DNA of 21,147 nt, taken from positions 1-21,147 of IMG/VR virus record IMGVR_UViG_3300030102_003594; one strand, given 5' to 3'. This DNA is from a virus. The notes beneath the pieces were generated by a model. The model did not search any database. It worked only from the letters and a program-made list of their open reading frames with translations, and was not told the DNA's origin. Positions 16,356 to 21,147 of this stretch are shown in pieces; position 1 is the stretch's first letter; every line of letters begins with the position of its first letter. A program made the translations under genes and the position numbers.

Positions 16356-16747
16356 TACAGGCGCTTATTGGGCCGGTGACTGGCCTGCTGGACAAGTTCA
16401 TTGAGGACAAAGACCAAAAGGCGCGGCTGGCGCATGAGGTCGCCACGATGGCCCAGAACCACGCCCAGGAGTTGGCGAAGGGCCAGCTTGAAATCAACAA
16501 GGCAGAGGCACAGCACCGCAGCATCTTTGTCGCTGGGTGGCGTCCTTTCGTGGGCTGGACATGCGGCATTGCCTTGGCTTGGCATTTCGTGCTGGCACCC
16601 CTGACCATGTTTGTATGCGCTTACATCGGCGTCACCATTCCAGAGTTGCCCACCTTTGATATGTCGTCATTGCTGACCGTGCTAATGGGCATGCTGGGCC
16701 TTGGTGGACTACGCACATTTGAAAAGACCAAGGGCATTGCAAAATGA
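16352..16747 (+). CDS. Holin of the GTA three-TM type
   Basis: A 131-residue membrane protein. The stretch QLEINKAEAQHRSIFVAGWR (residues 45-64), continuing PFVGW, is the signature of the three-TM holin family (Pfam GTA_holin_3TM) shared by alphaproteobacterial gene transfer agents and phages. Hydrophobic segments lie at about 66-95 and 104-121. The N-terminal 40 residues form a charged amphipathic helix. It should assemble lesions in the inner membrane that let the lysozyme out. The gene is coupled by ATGA to the EF-hand protein upstream and by ATGA to the lysozyme downstream. Confidence 0.85.
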   Translation: MIQALIGPVTGLLDKFIEDKDQKARLAHEVATMAQNHAQELAKGQLEINKAEAQHRSIFVAGWRPFVGWTCGIALAWHFVLAPLTMFVCAYIGVTIPELPTFDMSSLLTVLMGMLGLGGLRTFEKTKGIAK

Positions 16748-17196
16748 ATATTGATGTTTTGCGTGAGCAAATTGCCAGTGACGAAGGCAAAAAATATGAG
16801 GTGTATTTGTGTTCAGAAAATCACCCGACCATGGGCATTGGTCATTTGATAACGACTAATGACCCAGAGTATGGACAGCCCATCGGCACAGAGGTCAGTG
16901 AGGATCGGGTAAATGAAGCGTTTGACAGCGACATAAGGACAACGCTGGATGACTGCCGAATCATCTTTGATGACTTTGACGGAATGCCAGAGGAAATTCA
17001 GCTTTGCCTGGCAAACATGGCGTTTCAACTTGGCAGGCCCACATTGACCAAGTTTCGCAAATCTGTGGCCTATGCAAATGATGGTGATTGGTCGTCCCTT
17101 GCAGATGAGATTTTAGACAGCCGCTGGGCGCAAGAACAAACGCCACACCGCGCCAACCGCATCAGTGACCGTATCAAGGCAGTAGCTGATGGCTAG
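16744..17196 (+). CDS. Endolysin, T4-type lysozyme (GH24)
   Basis: A 150-residue muramidase that cuts the glycan strands of peptidoglycan. The N-terminal SDEGKKYEVYLCSENHPTMG followed by IGHL aligns to the T4 lysozyme active site without gaps. Glu14 matches T4 Glu11, Thr29 matches Thr26 and His34 matches His31. The position of T4 Asp20 is Cys23. The E-8-x-5-T spacing is kept. Later parts fit GH24: LCLANMAFQLGRPTLTKFRK and then SRWAQEQTPHRANRISD (T4: QTPNRAKRV). No signal peptide is present, so export depends on the holin. It overlaps the holin by ATGA and the following basic protein by eight bases. Confidence 0.92.
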   Translation: MNIDVLREQIASDEGKKYEVYLCSENHPTMGIGHLITTNDPEYGQPIGTEVSEDRVNEAFDSDIRTTLDDCRIIFDDFDGMPEEIQLCLANMAFQLGRPTLTKFRKSVAYANDGDWSSLADEILDSRWAQEQTPHRANRISDRIKAVADG

Positions 17197-17446
17197 AAAA
17201 GCGCCAGCCAAGGGCAAGGCCAAGGTCAAGGTCACTGCCACAGGTAAGCGCGTCAGTTACGGCCAAGCTGGCAAGGCAAAGGGTGGCGGCCCCCGTGTGC
17301 GACCTGGCACCAGCAAGGGCGACAGCTATTGCGCTAGGTCAGCCGGGCAGATGAAAAAACATCCCAAGGCTGCACGCAATCCGAATAGCCCGTTGAGGCT
17401 ATCGCGCAAGCGCTGGAAATGCGCTGGTAAAAAGTCACGGAGATAA
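17189..17446 (+). CDS. Small basic protein, DUF6321-like
   Basis: An 85-residue, strongly basic protein that starts inside the end of the lysozyme gene. The first 35 residues are Lys/Ala/Gly-rich and low complexity. Then come RVRPGTSKGDSYCARSAG, QMKKHPKAARNPNSPLRLSR and KRWKCAGKKSRR. I recognise this block from short proteins of marine phages, I believe the family named DUF6321, but the name is from memory. The two Cys (at SYCAR and KWKCAG) may bind metal or form a disulfide. Function is unknown; charge suggests nucleic acid binding. Confidence 0.75.
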   Translation: MARKAPAKGKAKVKVTATGKRVSYGQAGKAKGGGPRVRPGTSKGDSYCARSAGQMKKHPKAARNPNSPLRLSRKRWKCAGKKSRR

Positions 17447-17449
17447 TCC

Positions 17450-17608
17450 ATGAAGATGAAGAAATTGACGGCACGGCAACAGGCCGCGCTGAAGCGCCAT
17501 GGCGTCCATCACACAGCCAAGCACATGACAGAAATGCGTAAGCTGATGCGTGGCGGCAAGACATTTACAGAAGCGCATCGGGCGGCGATGCGTAAAGTTG
17601 GAAAGTGA
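17450..17608 (+). CDS. 52-aa basic protein, unknown function
   Basis: It starts at ATG 17450, eight bases after an ACGGAG ribosome site and three bases after the previous stop. The product is very basic and His-rich: LTARQQAALKRHGVHHTAKH, then MRKLMRGGKTFTEAHRAAMR. The helix-turn pattern MRGGKTFTEAHR-AAMRKVGK at the end recurs in small proteins of marine phages. It is predicted as two short helices. No membrane span or enzyme motif is present. The codon use and tight spacing support a real gene. Confidence 0.7.
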   Translation: MKMKKLTARQQAALKRHGVHHTAKHMTEMRKLMRGGKTFTEAHRAAMRKVGK

Positions 17609-17615
17609 GGAAGAC

Positions 17616-17729
17616 ATGCCAGGAATGATGAAAAAGCCAAAAGTGATGCCAAAGCGCAGACCGACACGGGCGGCAGCTAAAAAGAAAAAGCCAGCAATGC
17701 GTCGTGTCAGAAGGGGTATGTCCTACTAA
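17616..17729 (+). CDS. 37-aa Lys/Arg/Pro-rich peptide
   Basis: A tiny gene from ATG 17616 with a GAGGAAG ribosome site at good spacing. The peptide has 15 Lys/Arg residues and no Asp or Glu (PKRRPTRAAAKKKKPAMRRV, end RRGMSY). It overlaps the next start by one base (TAATG), so the reading frame fits the coupled arrangement of its neighbours. It is similar in composition to core-like DNA-condensing peptides, but I can only state composition. It is too short for family recognition. Confidence 0.6.
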   Translation: MPGMMKKPKVMPKRRPTRAAAKKKKPAMRRVRRGMSY

Positions 17730-17905
17730 TGGCACCCCGCAAAAAATCATCGGGGCCGAAGCCGACAAACCCCAAGCTGTATGCAACCGTCAAAGCAGCA
17801 GCCAAGCGCAAATTTGATGTCTACCCATCTGCCTATGCCAACGCTTGGTTGGTGCGCGAGTACAAAAAGCGTGGTGGTAGATACAGGGGCAAAAAACCGT
17901 CATGA
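17729..17905 (+). CDS. 58-aa basic protein with PSAYANAW motif
   Basis: Starts by TAATG overlap with the previous stop and ends by ATGA overlap with the next start. The product is basic: a flexible head (APRKKSSGPKPTNPKLYATV), then KRKFDVYPSAYANAWLVREY and KKRGGRY. The motif K-F-x-V-Y-P-S-A-Y-A-N-A recurs in small proteins of phages and giant viruses, where the function is unknown. No Cys and no membrane span. The conserved central motif suggests a folded helical unit between two tails. Confidence 0.72.
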   Translation: MAPRKKSSGPKPTNPKLYATVKAAAKRKFDVYPSAYANAWLVREYKKRGGRYRGKKPS

Positions 17906-18165
17906 GCCTGACCAAGTGGTTCAAAGAAGACTGGGTTGATATCAGCGCACCAAAGAAGGGTGGCGGCTACAAAAAGTGTGGCCGCACCTCTTCAGAGCGT
18001 GGCAAGCGTGGCTATCCCAAGTGCGTGCCAGCCGCAAAAGCAGGGCGCATGAGCAAGTCGCAGATCAAGTCTGCGGTGCAGCGAAAGCGGTCTAAAAAGC
18101 AGGGTGTGGGTGGCAAGCCGACCAACGTGGCGACCTTTGCAAATAGGCGCAAAGCACGGGCGTAA
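17902..18165 (+). CDS. Basic protein, DUF5872-like
   Basis: An 87-residue basic protein and the last of the rightward late genes. The N-terminus LTKWFKEDWVDISAPKKGGG, followed by YKKCGR, then GYPKCVPAAKAGRMSKSQIK and GVGGKPTNVATFANRRK, is a well conserved type in marine phages and large viruses; I believe it is DUF5872, a name from memory. The two CxxxxxxxxxxC-type cysteines (KKCGR, PKCVPA) may bind metal. The role is unknown. No terminator hairpin follows directly; the attP-like region begins at the stop codon. Confidence 0.77.
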   Translation: MSLTKWFKEDWVDISAPKKGGGYKKCGRTSSERGKRGYPKCVPAAKAGRMSKSQIKSAVQRKRSKKQGVGGKPTNVATFANRRKARA

Positions 18166-18185
18166 TTTGTTATAGTTTGTTATAG
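18166..18185 (+). repeat. Left arm-type repeat pair TTTGTTATAG x2 (attP P arm)
   Basis: Two exact copies of TTTGTTATAG stand head to tail at 18166-18175 and 18176-18185, one helical turn apart. The same decamer occurs twice on the other side of the tRNA fragment. This placement matches integrase arm-type binding sites. Role inferred from symmetry around the att core. Confidence 0.7.
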
Positions 18186-18191
18186 GTTTCT

Positions 18192-18221
18192 GGCTACCAG
18201 CGGTTACCAACGACAACCAAA
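18192..18221 (+). repeat. Helically phased 10-bp repeats, candidate excisionase sites
   Basis: GGCTACCAGC (18192) and GGTTACCAAC (18202) are 10-bp direct repeats, with a degenerate third unit GACAACCAAA (18212). Tandem 10-bp-phased sites beside integrase arm sites are usual for excisionase binding. The inference is weak without binding data. Confidence 0.4.
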
Positions 18222-18266
18222 ACACCCCAAAAATACTAGGTTTTTACCACCAAATACCTGTTAAAA

Positions 18267-18315
18267 CCGCCCTTTCACGGCGGCAACACGAGTTCGAATC
18301 TCGTACGGGATGCCA
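18267..18315 (+). other. tRNA-Glu(TTC) 3' fragment, attP core
   Basis: The 49 bases read as the 3' part of a tRNA-Glu. The anticodon stem CCGCC/GGCGG (18267-18271, 18279-18283) encloses loop CTTTCAC with anticodon TTC at 18274-18276. The T arm ACGAG/CTCGT (18288-18292, 18300-18304) encloses TTCGAAT. The 3' acceptor strand is 18305-18311, then G and CCA at 18313-18315. No D arm or 5' acceptor strand lies upstream, so it is not a functional tRNA. Such fragments rebuild the host tRNA when a phage integrates there, so this should be the crossover region, with tRNA-Glu as the host attachment gene. Confidence 0.85.
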
Positions 18316-18345
18316 GCCTACAACCCAAGCATAGCTTCAAAAACA

Positions 18346-18381
18346 AGCCCTCGGCCTTAATCGGCTGGGGGCTGTTTTTTT
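18346..18381 (+). terminator. Rho-independent terminator between att core and integrase
   Basis: An 11-bp stem (AGCCCTCGGCC / GGCTGGGGGCT, with two G-T pairs) and loop TTAATC is followed by G and seven T. It starts 30 bases after the CCA of the tRNA fragment. After integration it would end transcription of the rebuilt tRNA-Glu before the integrase gene. Confidence 0.85.
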
Positions 18382-18383
18382 GT

Positions 18384-18404
18384 TTTGTTATAGTTTTGTT
18401 ATAG
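18384..18404 (+). repeat. Right arm-type repeat pair TTTGTTATAG x2 (attP P' arm)
   Basis: Exact copies of TTTGTTATAG at 18384-18393 and 18395-18404, 11 bases apart, in the same orientation as the left pair. Together with the left pair they frame the tRNA fragment, as in the P and P' arms of lambda-type attP sites. Confidence 0.7.
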
Positions 18405-18413
18405 TTTTTCATT

Positions 18414-18437
18414 GTCAACCTTGACCTTAAATGTCAA
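18414..18437. promoter_or_regulatory. Alternating GTCAA/TTGAC half-sites upstream of integrase, candidate operator
   Basis: GTCAA (18414-18418), TTGAC (18421-18425) and GTCAA (18433-18437) form two overlapping inverted repeats with spacers of 2 and 7 bases. The site lies 36 bases before the integrase ATG. TTGACC at 18421 could also be a -35 box, but the best -10 candidate (TAGTTA, 18446) is poorly spaced. A protein controlling integrase transcription probably binds here; which one is unknown. Confidence 0.4.
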
Positions 18438-18473
18438 AATACTCCTAGTTAAAGATCAAATGGGAGCAAGTTG

Positions 18474-19721
18474 ATGAGAGATTTATCCGTAAAGTTTTGG
18501 AAGGAACGGGGATATTATGTGATCAACGCCGCGCGTGTTGGGTTGAGTGTTAATCACGGAAATTTTGCTACCAAGGGTGAAGCGGTTAGAGAGGCAGAAA
18601 GATTGAAAGCACAGTTTGTCCTTGGCCAGGATGTCGAGGCCAAAGCAAAGCCGAAATTGTTTTCAGTCCATGACGCGCTTGATGACTACCAAGCCAATCA
18701 AGAGTTGTTGCAAACCAAGTCGTATCATGAAGCACAAAAGTTTAATTTGAAATTACTGGCGGCTGTGAAATTCAAAGGCATCCCAGTTGGCAAGCATCAG
18801 ATGGAGCGACTTGGCCGGAAGGCAGAGCGCGAAGATTTCAGGACGTGCATTCAATTAGCAATCACAAGTGAAGGCAAAAGCGTTGAGACTATGCAAACCC
18901 GTCGTAAGCATTGGTCAAAGTTTTTCAAGTTTGCGGCTGGCAAGGGATGGATCGACGCGAATCCGATTGAAGACATCCAGCTTCCCAAGCCCAGCAAAAA
19001 AGATGTGCGCGCTCCAAAAGTGCAGCCCGGTTTTATCGCTTGGCTGCAAACTGACGCGCTCGACGCGCACGCTGCCGCTTTCAAAAAAGCAGCAGAGAAA
19101 AAGTTCAAACATGGTCAACGCAACCATCTGACTATAAGCCCAGCAAAGCTGGAATTGATGATCCTGCTGTCAATCACCACCGGCCTGCGTCAGGGTGAGT
19201 TGCGTGCCCTGCGCCGGTGCGACTACTCACCTAACAGACAAATCATTTCTATCCGCGGTGGCATTGATCACGGCACACAAACGATTGGCCGTGCAAAAAC
19301 TGAAGAAGGTCAAGACCGCGACATTGAGGTGCCGCAGGCAGTTTGTGCGATGCTGGACGACTTGCTCGAAAAAAGCAGATTCCAAGATTTTGATGACTTG
19401 GTGTTCCCGTCAACGACTGGCACGCCGCTACGCAAAAACGACTTTTGTGCGGCCATCAAGCCCATGCGTGCAGTCTGCCCTTTTAAGGATGAAGAAACGG
19501 GCAAGCCGCTGCATTTCTTGTGGGCAGACATGCGCCACGCATTTGCTAGCAACATGATCAATCAGCTTGGTGCAAACTGGGTCGATGTATCAGAATCAAT
19601 GGGCCATACAAACCCAGAGTTTACTAAGCGGCGTTACGGCCATTACATCGAAGATGAAGCAAAGAGCCAGCGCAAACGCGATGCGGCTGGCGCAGTGTTG
19701 GTAAAAAAGAAGGGGCGCTAA
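18474..19721 (+). CDS. int: Tyrosine-family site-specific integrase
   Basis: A 415-residue recombinase that should integrate the phage at tRNA-Glu. I start at ATG 18474, seven bases after GGGAG, rather than at the in-frame TTG at 18471. Residues 1-60 are a basic arm-binding domain (FWKERGYYVINAARVG), and 62-190 contain the core-binding SAM-like domain. The catalytic domain shows Arg239 (TTGLRQGELRALR), probable Lys275 (RAKTEEG), Arg354 (ADMRHAFAS), His378 (MGHTNPEF) and the nucleophile Tyr388 (KRRYGHYI). The box II motif normally HxxR reads AxxR (Ala351). The gene is directly downstream of the attP-like region and converges with the minus-strand operon, whose terminator lies in its last codons. 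Confidence 0.92.
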   Translation: MRDLSVKFWKERGYYVINAARVGLSVNHGNFATKGEAVREAERLKAQFVLGQDVEAKAKPKLFSVHDALDDYQANQELLQTKSYHEAQKFNLKLLAAVKFKGIPVGKHQMERLGRKAEREDFRTCIQLAITSEGKSVETMQTRRKHWSKFFKFAAGKGWIDANPIEDIQLPKPSKKDVRAPKVQPGFIAWLQTDALDAHAAAFKKAAEKKFKHGQRNHLTISPAKLELMILLSITTGLRQGELRALRRCDYSPNRQIISIRGGIDHGTQTIGRAKTEEGQDRDIEVPQAVCAMLDDLLEKSRFQDFDDLVFPSTTGTPLRKNDFCAAIKPMRAVCPFKDEETGKPLHFLWADMRHAFASNMINQLGANWVDVSESMGHTNPEFTKRRYGHYIEDEAKSQRKRDAAGAVLVKKKGR

Positions 19722-19730
19722 TGCGCCCCT
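19703..19730 (-). terminator. Minus-strand terminator embedded in the end of the integrase gene
   Basis: AGGGGCGC / GCGCCCCT form an 8-bp perfect stem around a four-base loop (19719-19722). Read on the minus strand the stem is followed by TCTTTTTTA (the KKK codons of integrase on +). The + strand has no T run after the stem, so it acts for leftward transcription. The integrase stop TAA lies in the loop. Confidence 0.8.
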
Positions 19731-19731
19731 G

Positions 19732-19884
19732 TCATGCTTGAAATGTTGCGGCTACCGCCTCTGCCGTTTCTTTGTCGGCACAACAAGCAATGCGATGGGT
19801 ACCGGTCTTGGTCAAACTCACAACCCAAAAAACTACCTCACCATTTTTTGTCCCTTGGCGAACTTCAACGACTGGATTTGACAT
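19732..19884 (-). CDS. 50-aa protein, last gene of the leftward operon
   Basis: A short gene starting at ATG 19884 with GGGAG eight bases upstream, 12 bases after the stop of the preceding gene, and ending directly before the terminator. The product reads SNPVVEVRQGTKNGEVVFWV, then VSLTKTGTHRIACCADKETA. It is predicted as a three-strand sheet followed by one helix. The pattern VVFWVVSLTKTGTHRI has the look of a small folded domain. No family is recognised. A second ATG nearby (19890) opens a frame that stops after 18 codons, so I prefer 19884. Confidence 0.6.
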   Translation of the reverse strand: MSNPVVEVRQGTKNGEVVFWVVSLTKTGTHRIACCADKETAEAVAATFQA

Positions 19885-19896
19885 TTGCTCATCTCC

Positions 19897-20079
19897 CTAG
19901 CTTGTCAATTTCATATAGTCCAAAATTTTTTTCAACCACCAATGCCCCTGATGTTGCGGACGATTTTCAGTCAGCGGCTCCACATTCATGGCCTGCCGTT
20001 TGGCGTCCCATATCCGTTTCATCACCTTGCTGTGTCGCGCACGCTTTTCAGGCGTCCATGCTGCTTTTCGTTTGCTCAT
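19897..20079 (-). CDS. 60-aa basic protein, unknown function
   Basis: Starts at ATG 20079, five bases after AGGTGG; an upstream GTG at 20088 overlaps that site and is less likely. The product is basic, with a helix KAAWTPEKRARHSKVMKRIW that resembles the short NUMOD3-type DNA-binding repeat (S.E...K.S..MK..W). It ends in a Trp/Lys-rich tail (HWWLKKILDYMKLTS). It could be a small DNA-binding accessory protein. It overlaps the end of the helix-turn-helix gene by 32 bases and precedes the 50-aa gene by 12. Confidence 0.6.
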   Translation of the reverse strand: MSKRKAAWTPEKRARHSKVMKRIWDAKRQAMNVEPLTENRPQHQGHWWLKKILDYMKLTS

Positions 20080-20260
20080 CAATCCCACCTAATTTCACAA
20101 TTTCGGCACGCGGTATGAACCACCGTGAACCATCTTGAATAGCCGCGATTTGGCCATCCTTAATCCAGCGTCTGACGCGCTTGCGGCTGGCCTCGCTGTA
20201 GCCTTCACCGAAAAGGGCATCACACGCCTCTCTGACCGTCAGTAAAGCCTGCCTAGCCAT
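20048..20260 (-). CDS. Small winged helix-turn-helix protein, candidate excisionase
   Basis: I start at ATG 20260, which overlaps the previous stop by eight bases; the longer reading to 20494 would lie over the upstream gene. The 70-residue product has LLTVREACDALFG (residues 6-18), then RRWIKDGQIAAIQDGSRWFI (residues 30-49) and PRAEI. This is the layout of MerR/AlpA/excisionase-type winged helices, in which the recognition helix precedes the G-I/W-F-I-P wing. Size and proximity to the integrase suggest a recombination directionality factor. It could also be a transcription regulator of the early operon. The direct repeats at 18192-18221 are a possible target. Confidence 0.65.
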   Translation of the reverse strand: MARQALLTVREACDALFGEGYSEASRKRVRRWIKDGQIAAIQDGSRWFIPRAEIVKLGGIDEQTKSSMDA

Positions 20261-20612
20261 TCTTAGCGGCCTCGTACCCCATTGGCGGTGGCGGGGCGTC
20301 TGGCACGCTGGTATGCGGCGGCGGTGGCGGTGGTGGCGCATAGGCTGGGGCGGCTGGTTGCTGCGCTGGTGCGCCGTCATTGAGCCACAGGCGTGATCTT
20401 GCAACACGGTGATATGTGTCGCCAACTTTGACCTGAATCTCCAGACCTGGCTGTTGTTTGAAATCTTCTTTGTTCGCCTGATAGTACGCATCAAGACGCG
20501 CTCTTAGATCAGGGTCAGTGATGTTGAACCAGAAACTGATGCTCATGTTGTCGTCGATTTCGACACCACGAACCAGTTGTATCTTTCCGGCCTTATACTC
20601 AGGTGCTGCCAT
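20253..20612 (-). CDS. 119-aa protein with proline-rich tail, early operon
   Basis: I choose ATG 20612, which has AAAGGAAAC nine bases upstream, over the ATG at 20648, which would overlap the ERF-like gene more deeply. Residues 1-80 are a compact, predicted alpha/beta domain (YKAGKIQLVRGVEIDDNMSI, then SFWFNITDPDLRARLDAYYQ and VKVGDTYHRVARSRLWLN). Residues 81-112 are Pro/Ala-rich (PAYAPPPPPPPH), probably a flexible linker or tail. No family is recognised. A partner of the annealing protein, such as a single-strand-binding accessory, is possible from position but not shown by motif. It overlaps its neighbours by 14 and 8 bases. Confidence 0.65.
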   Translation of the reverse strand: MAAPEYKAGKIQLVRGVEIDDNMSISFWFNITDPDLRARLDAYYQANKEDFKQQPGLEIQVKVGDTYHRVARSRLWLNDGAPAQQPAAPAYAPPPPPPPHTSVPDAPPPPMGYEAAKNG

Positions 20613-21147
20613 TTTGAAGTTTCCTTTCTTGTTTCTTCCAGAAGGCATAAAAGCGGTTGTAGTCGTCAGGCTTTGCCTTGTGCATTGCAGTAAGCACAGG
20701 GTTCATCTCACCGATCCAAGCGTTCAGCCCGGTGAGTGATTTGAATGTTTGGATTTTGGTTTCGAGCGCATCCAGATCGTATGCAGATTCTTCTTCTGCT
20801 GACCTAACGGCCTCCACACCGTCATCTGGTGCTTGTGGTTTGAAATCCACATCATCCTTGTCGCCTGTTGAAATCATCAACAAGGCGCGCAAAAACTGCT
20901 TCACAGCATAGGATTGAGCGCTGCCGCTGGTCTGTGCGCCCGTCAGGGGCAACATGACATCCATGCCCACAGGATCGGTCTTTTCACCTGACACATGGCC
21001 CATTGCCAGCCGATATGAAAATTTGGCCCACAGTTTTGCATTGCCTGCGCTGAACGTCTCTGTGCTGACGCTATCGACTTGCGGGTGCAGACCGTGTTCA
21101 GCGCAGATCGGGCGGCACATATCCAAGAACGCATCAACGGACGCAAA
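20599..21147 (-). CDS. ERF-family single-strand annealing protein (partial, start beyond window)
   Basis: The frame is open to the window edge (first residues FASVDAFLDMCRPICAEHGL), so the start is missing. That opening matches the ERF pattern YASIDDVLEAVRPALAKHGL. The strand-loop-helix part GAQTSGSAQSYAVKQFLRAL followed by LMISTGDKDDVDF matches the family's G...TYARRY.L...LGI..DDD block. ERF proteins bind single-stranded DNA and anneal complementary strands for phage recombination or genome circularisation. The C-terminal 75 residues are charged and helical (ESAYDLDALETKIQTF). It heads the visible part of the leftward operon ending at 19703. The visible length is 182 residues plus stop. Confidence 0.82.
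   Translation of the reverse strand, partial: FASVDAFLDMCRPICAEHGLHPQVDSVSTETFSAGNAKLWAKFSYRLAMGHVSGEKTDPVGMDVMLPLTGAQTSGSAQSYAVKQFLRALLMISTGDKDDVDFKPQAPDDGVEAVRSAEEESAYDLDALETKIQTFKSLTGLNAWIGEMNPVLTAMHKAKPDDYNRFYAFWKKQERKLQNGST

Noticed and set aside
18267-18315. Functional tRNA-Glu gene
   Set aside because: Only the anticodon stem, T arm and 3' acceptor are present; no D arm or 5' acceptor strand lies upstream.
18421-18451. A sigma70 promoter for integrase
   Set aside because: TTGACC is a fair -35, but no well-spaced TATAAT-like -10 follows, so I list only the inverted-repeat site.
19734-20138. A 134-aa open frame on the + strand
   Set aside because: It lies opposite three well-supported small minus-strand genes with ribosome sites, and its composition (Cys, Ser, Pro, His-rich) is that of a shadow frame.
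20261-20494. N-terminal extension of the helix-turn-helix gene to 20494
   Set aside because: The extension overlaps the 119-aa gene, is His/Arg/Pro-rich without motif, and ATG 20260 gives a compact domain with an eight-base coupled overlap.

Overview
The window looks like a segment of a temperate, T7-type short-tailed phage (podovirus) genome, probably from a marine alphaproteobacterium. Three observations support this. (1) A run of virion genes matches the T7 order: capsid, tail adaptor (gp11-like), tail nozzle (gp12-like), gp13-like, gp14-like and three large ejection proteins, then tail fibre, lysis and small basic proteins. (2) A tyrosine integrase lies beside a copy of the 3' half of a tRNA-Glu gene. 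(3) There is a cluster of small Lys/Arg-rich proteins of a kind I associate with marine phages. The host call is inference from gene families, the GC-rich body and the alphaproteobacterial-looking tRNA-Glu fragment.

Layout. 1-840: end of the major capsid gene and a putative head-decoration gene, closed by a strong intrinsic terminator. 889-11053: tail adaptor, nozzle and the DNA-ejection proteins, tightly packed with stop/start overlaps. 11050-15146: adhesion module, made of a gp17-like fibre with a tail-collar domain, a small beta-rich protein, and a distinctly AT-richer protein with about nine propeller-like repeats. 15133-17196: lysis module, with a 58-aa tail-anchored protein, a 239-aa membrane protein with four cysteines after the membrane span, a 106-aa EF-hand membrane protein, a GTA-type three-TM holin and a T4-type lysozyme. 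17189-18165: five small very basic proteins. 18166-18473: non-coding attP-like region. 18474-19721: integrase. 19732-21147: a minus-strand early operon running toward the integrase: ERF-type annealing protein (cut by the window end), a proline-tailed protein, a small winged-HTH (candidate excisionase) and two tiny proteins. It ends at a minus-strand terminator embedded in the last codons and stop of the integrase gene.

How it fits together. The late genes are all on + and read as one or two long coupled transcripts. The early/recombination genes are on - and converge on the integrase. The integration region has two exact TTTGTTATAG copies on each side of the tRNA-Glu fragment. It therefore has both arms of an attP, with phage genes on both sides. 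This suggests the sequenced molecule was an unintegrated or excised phage genome, not an integrated prophage.

Most unusual points: a RelA/SpoT-like region in one of the presumed ejection proteins; the propeller-repeat adhesin with a decamer conserved at the nucleotide level; an EF-hand in a lysis-cassette membrane protein; a lysozyme with Cys in place of the T4 Asp20; an integrase lacking the usual box II His; and an apparent frame break in the capsid gene at the window edge.
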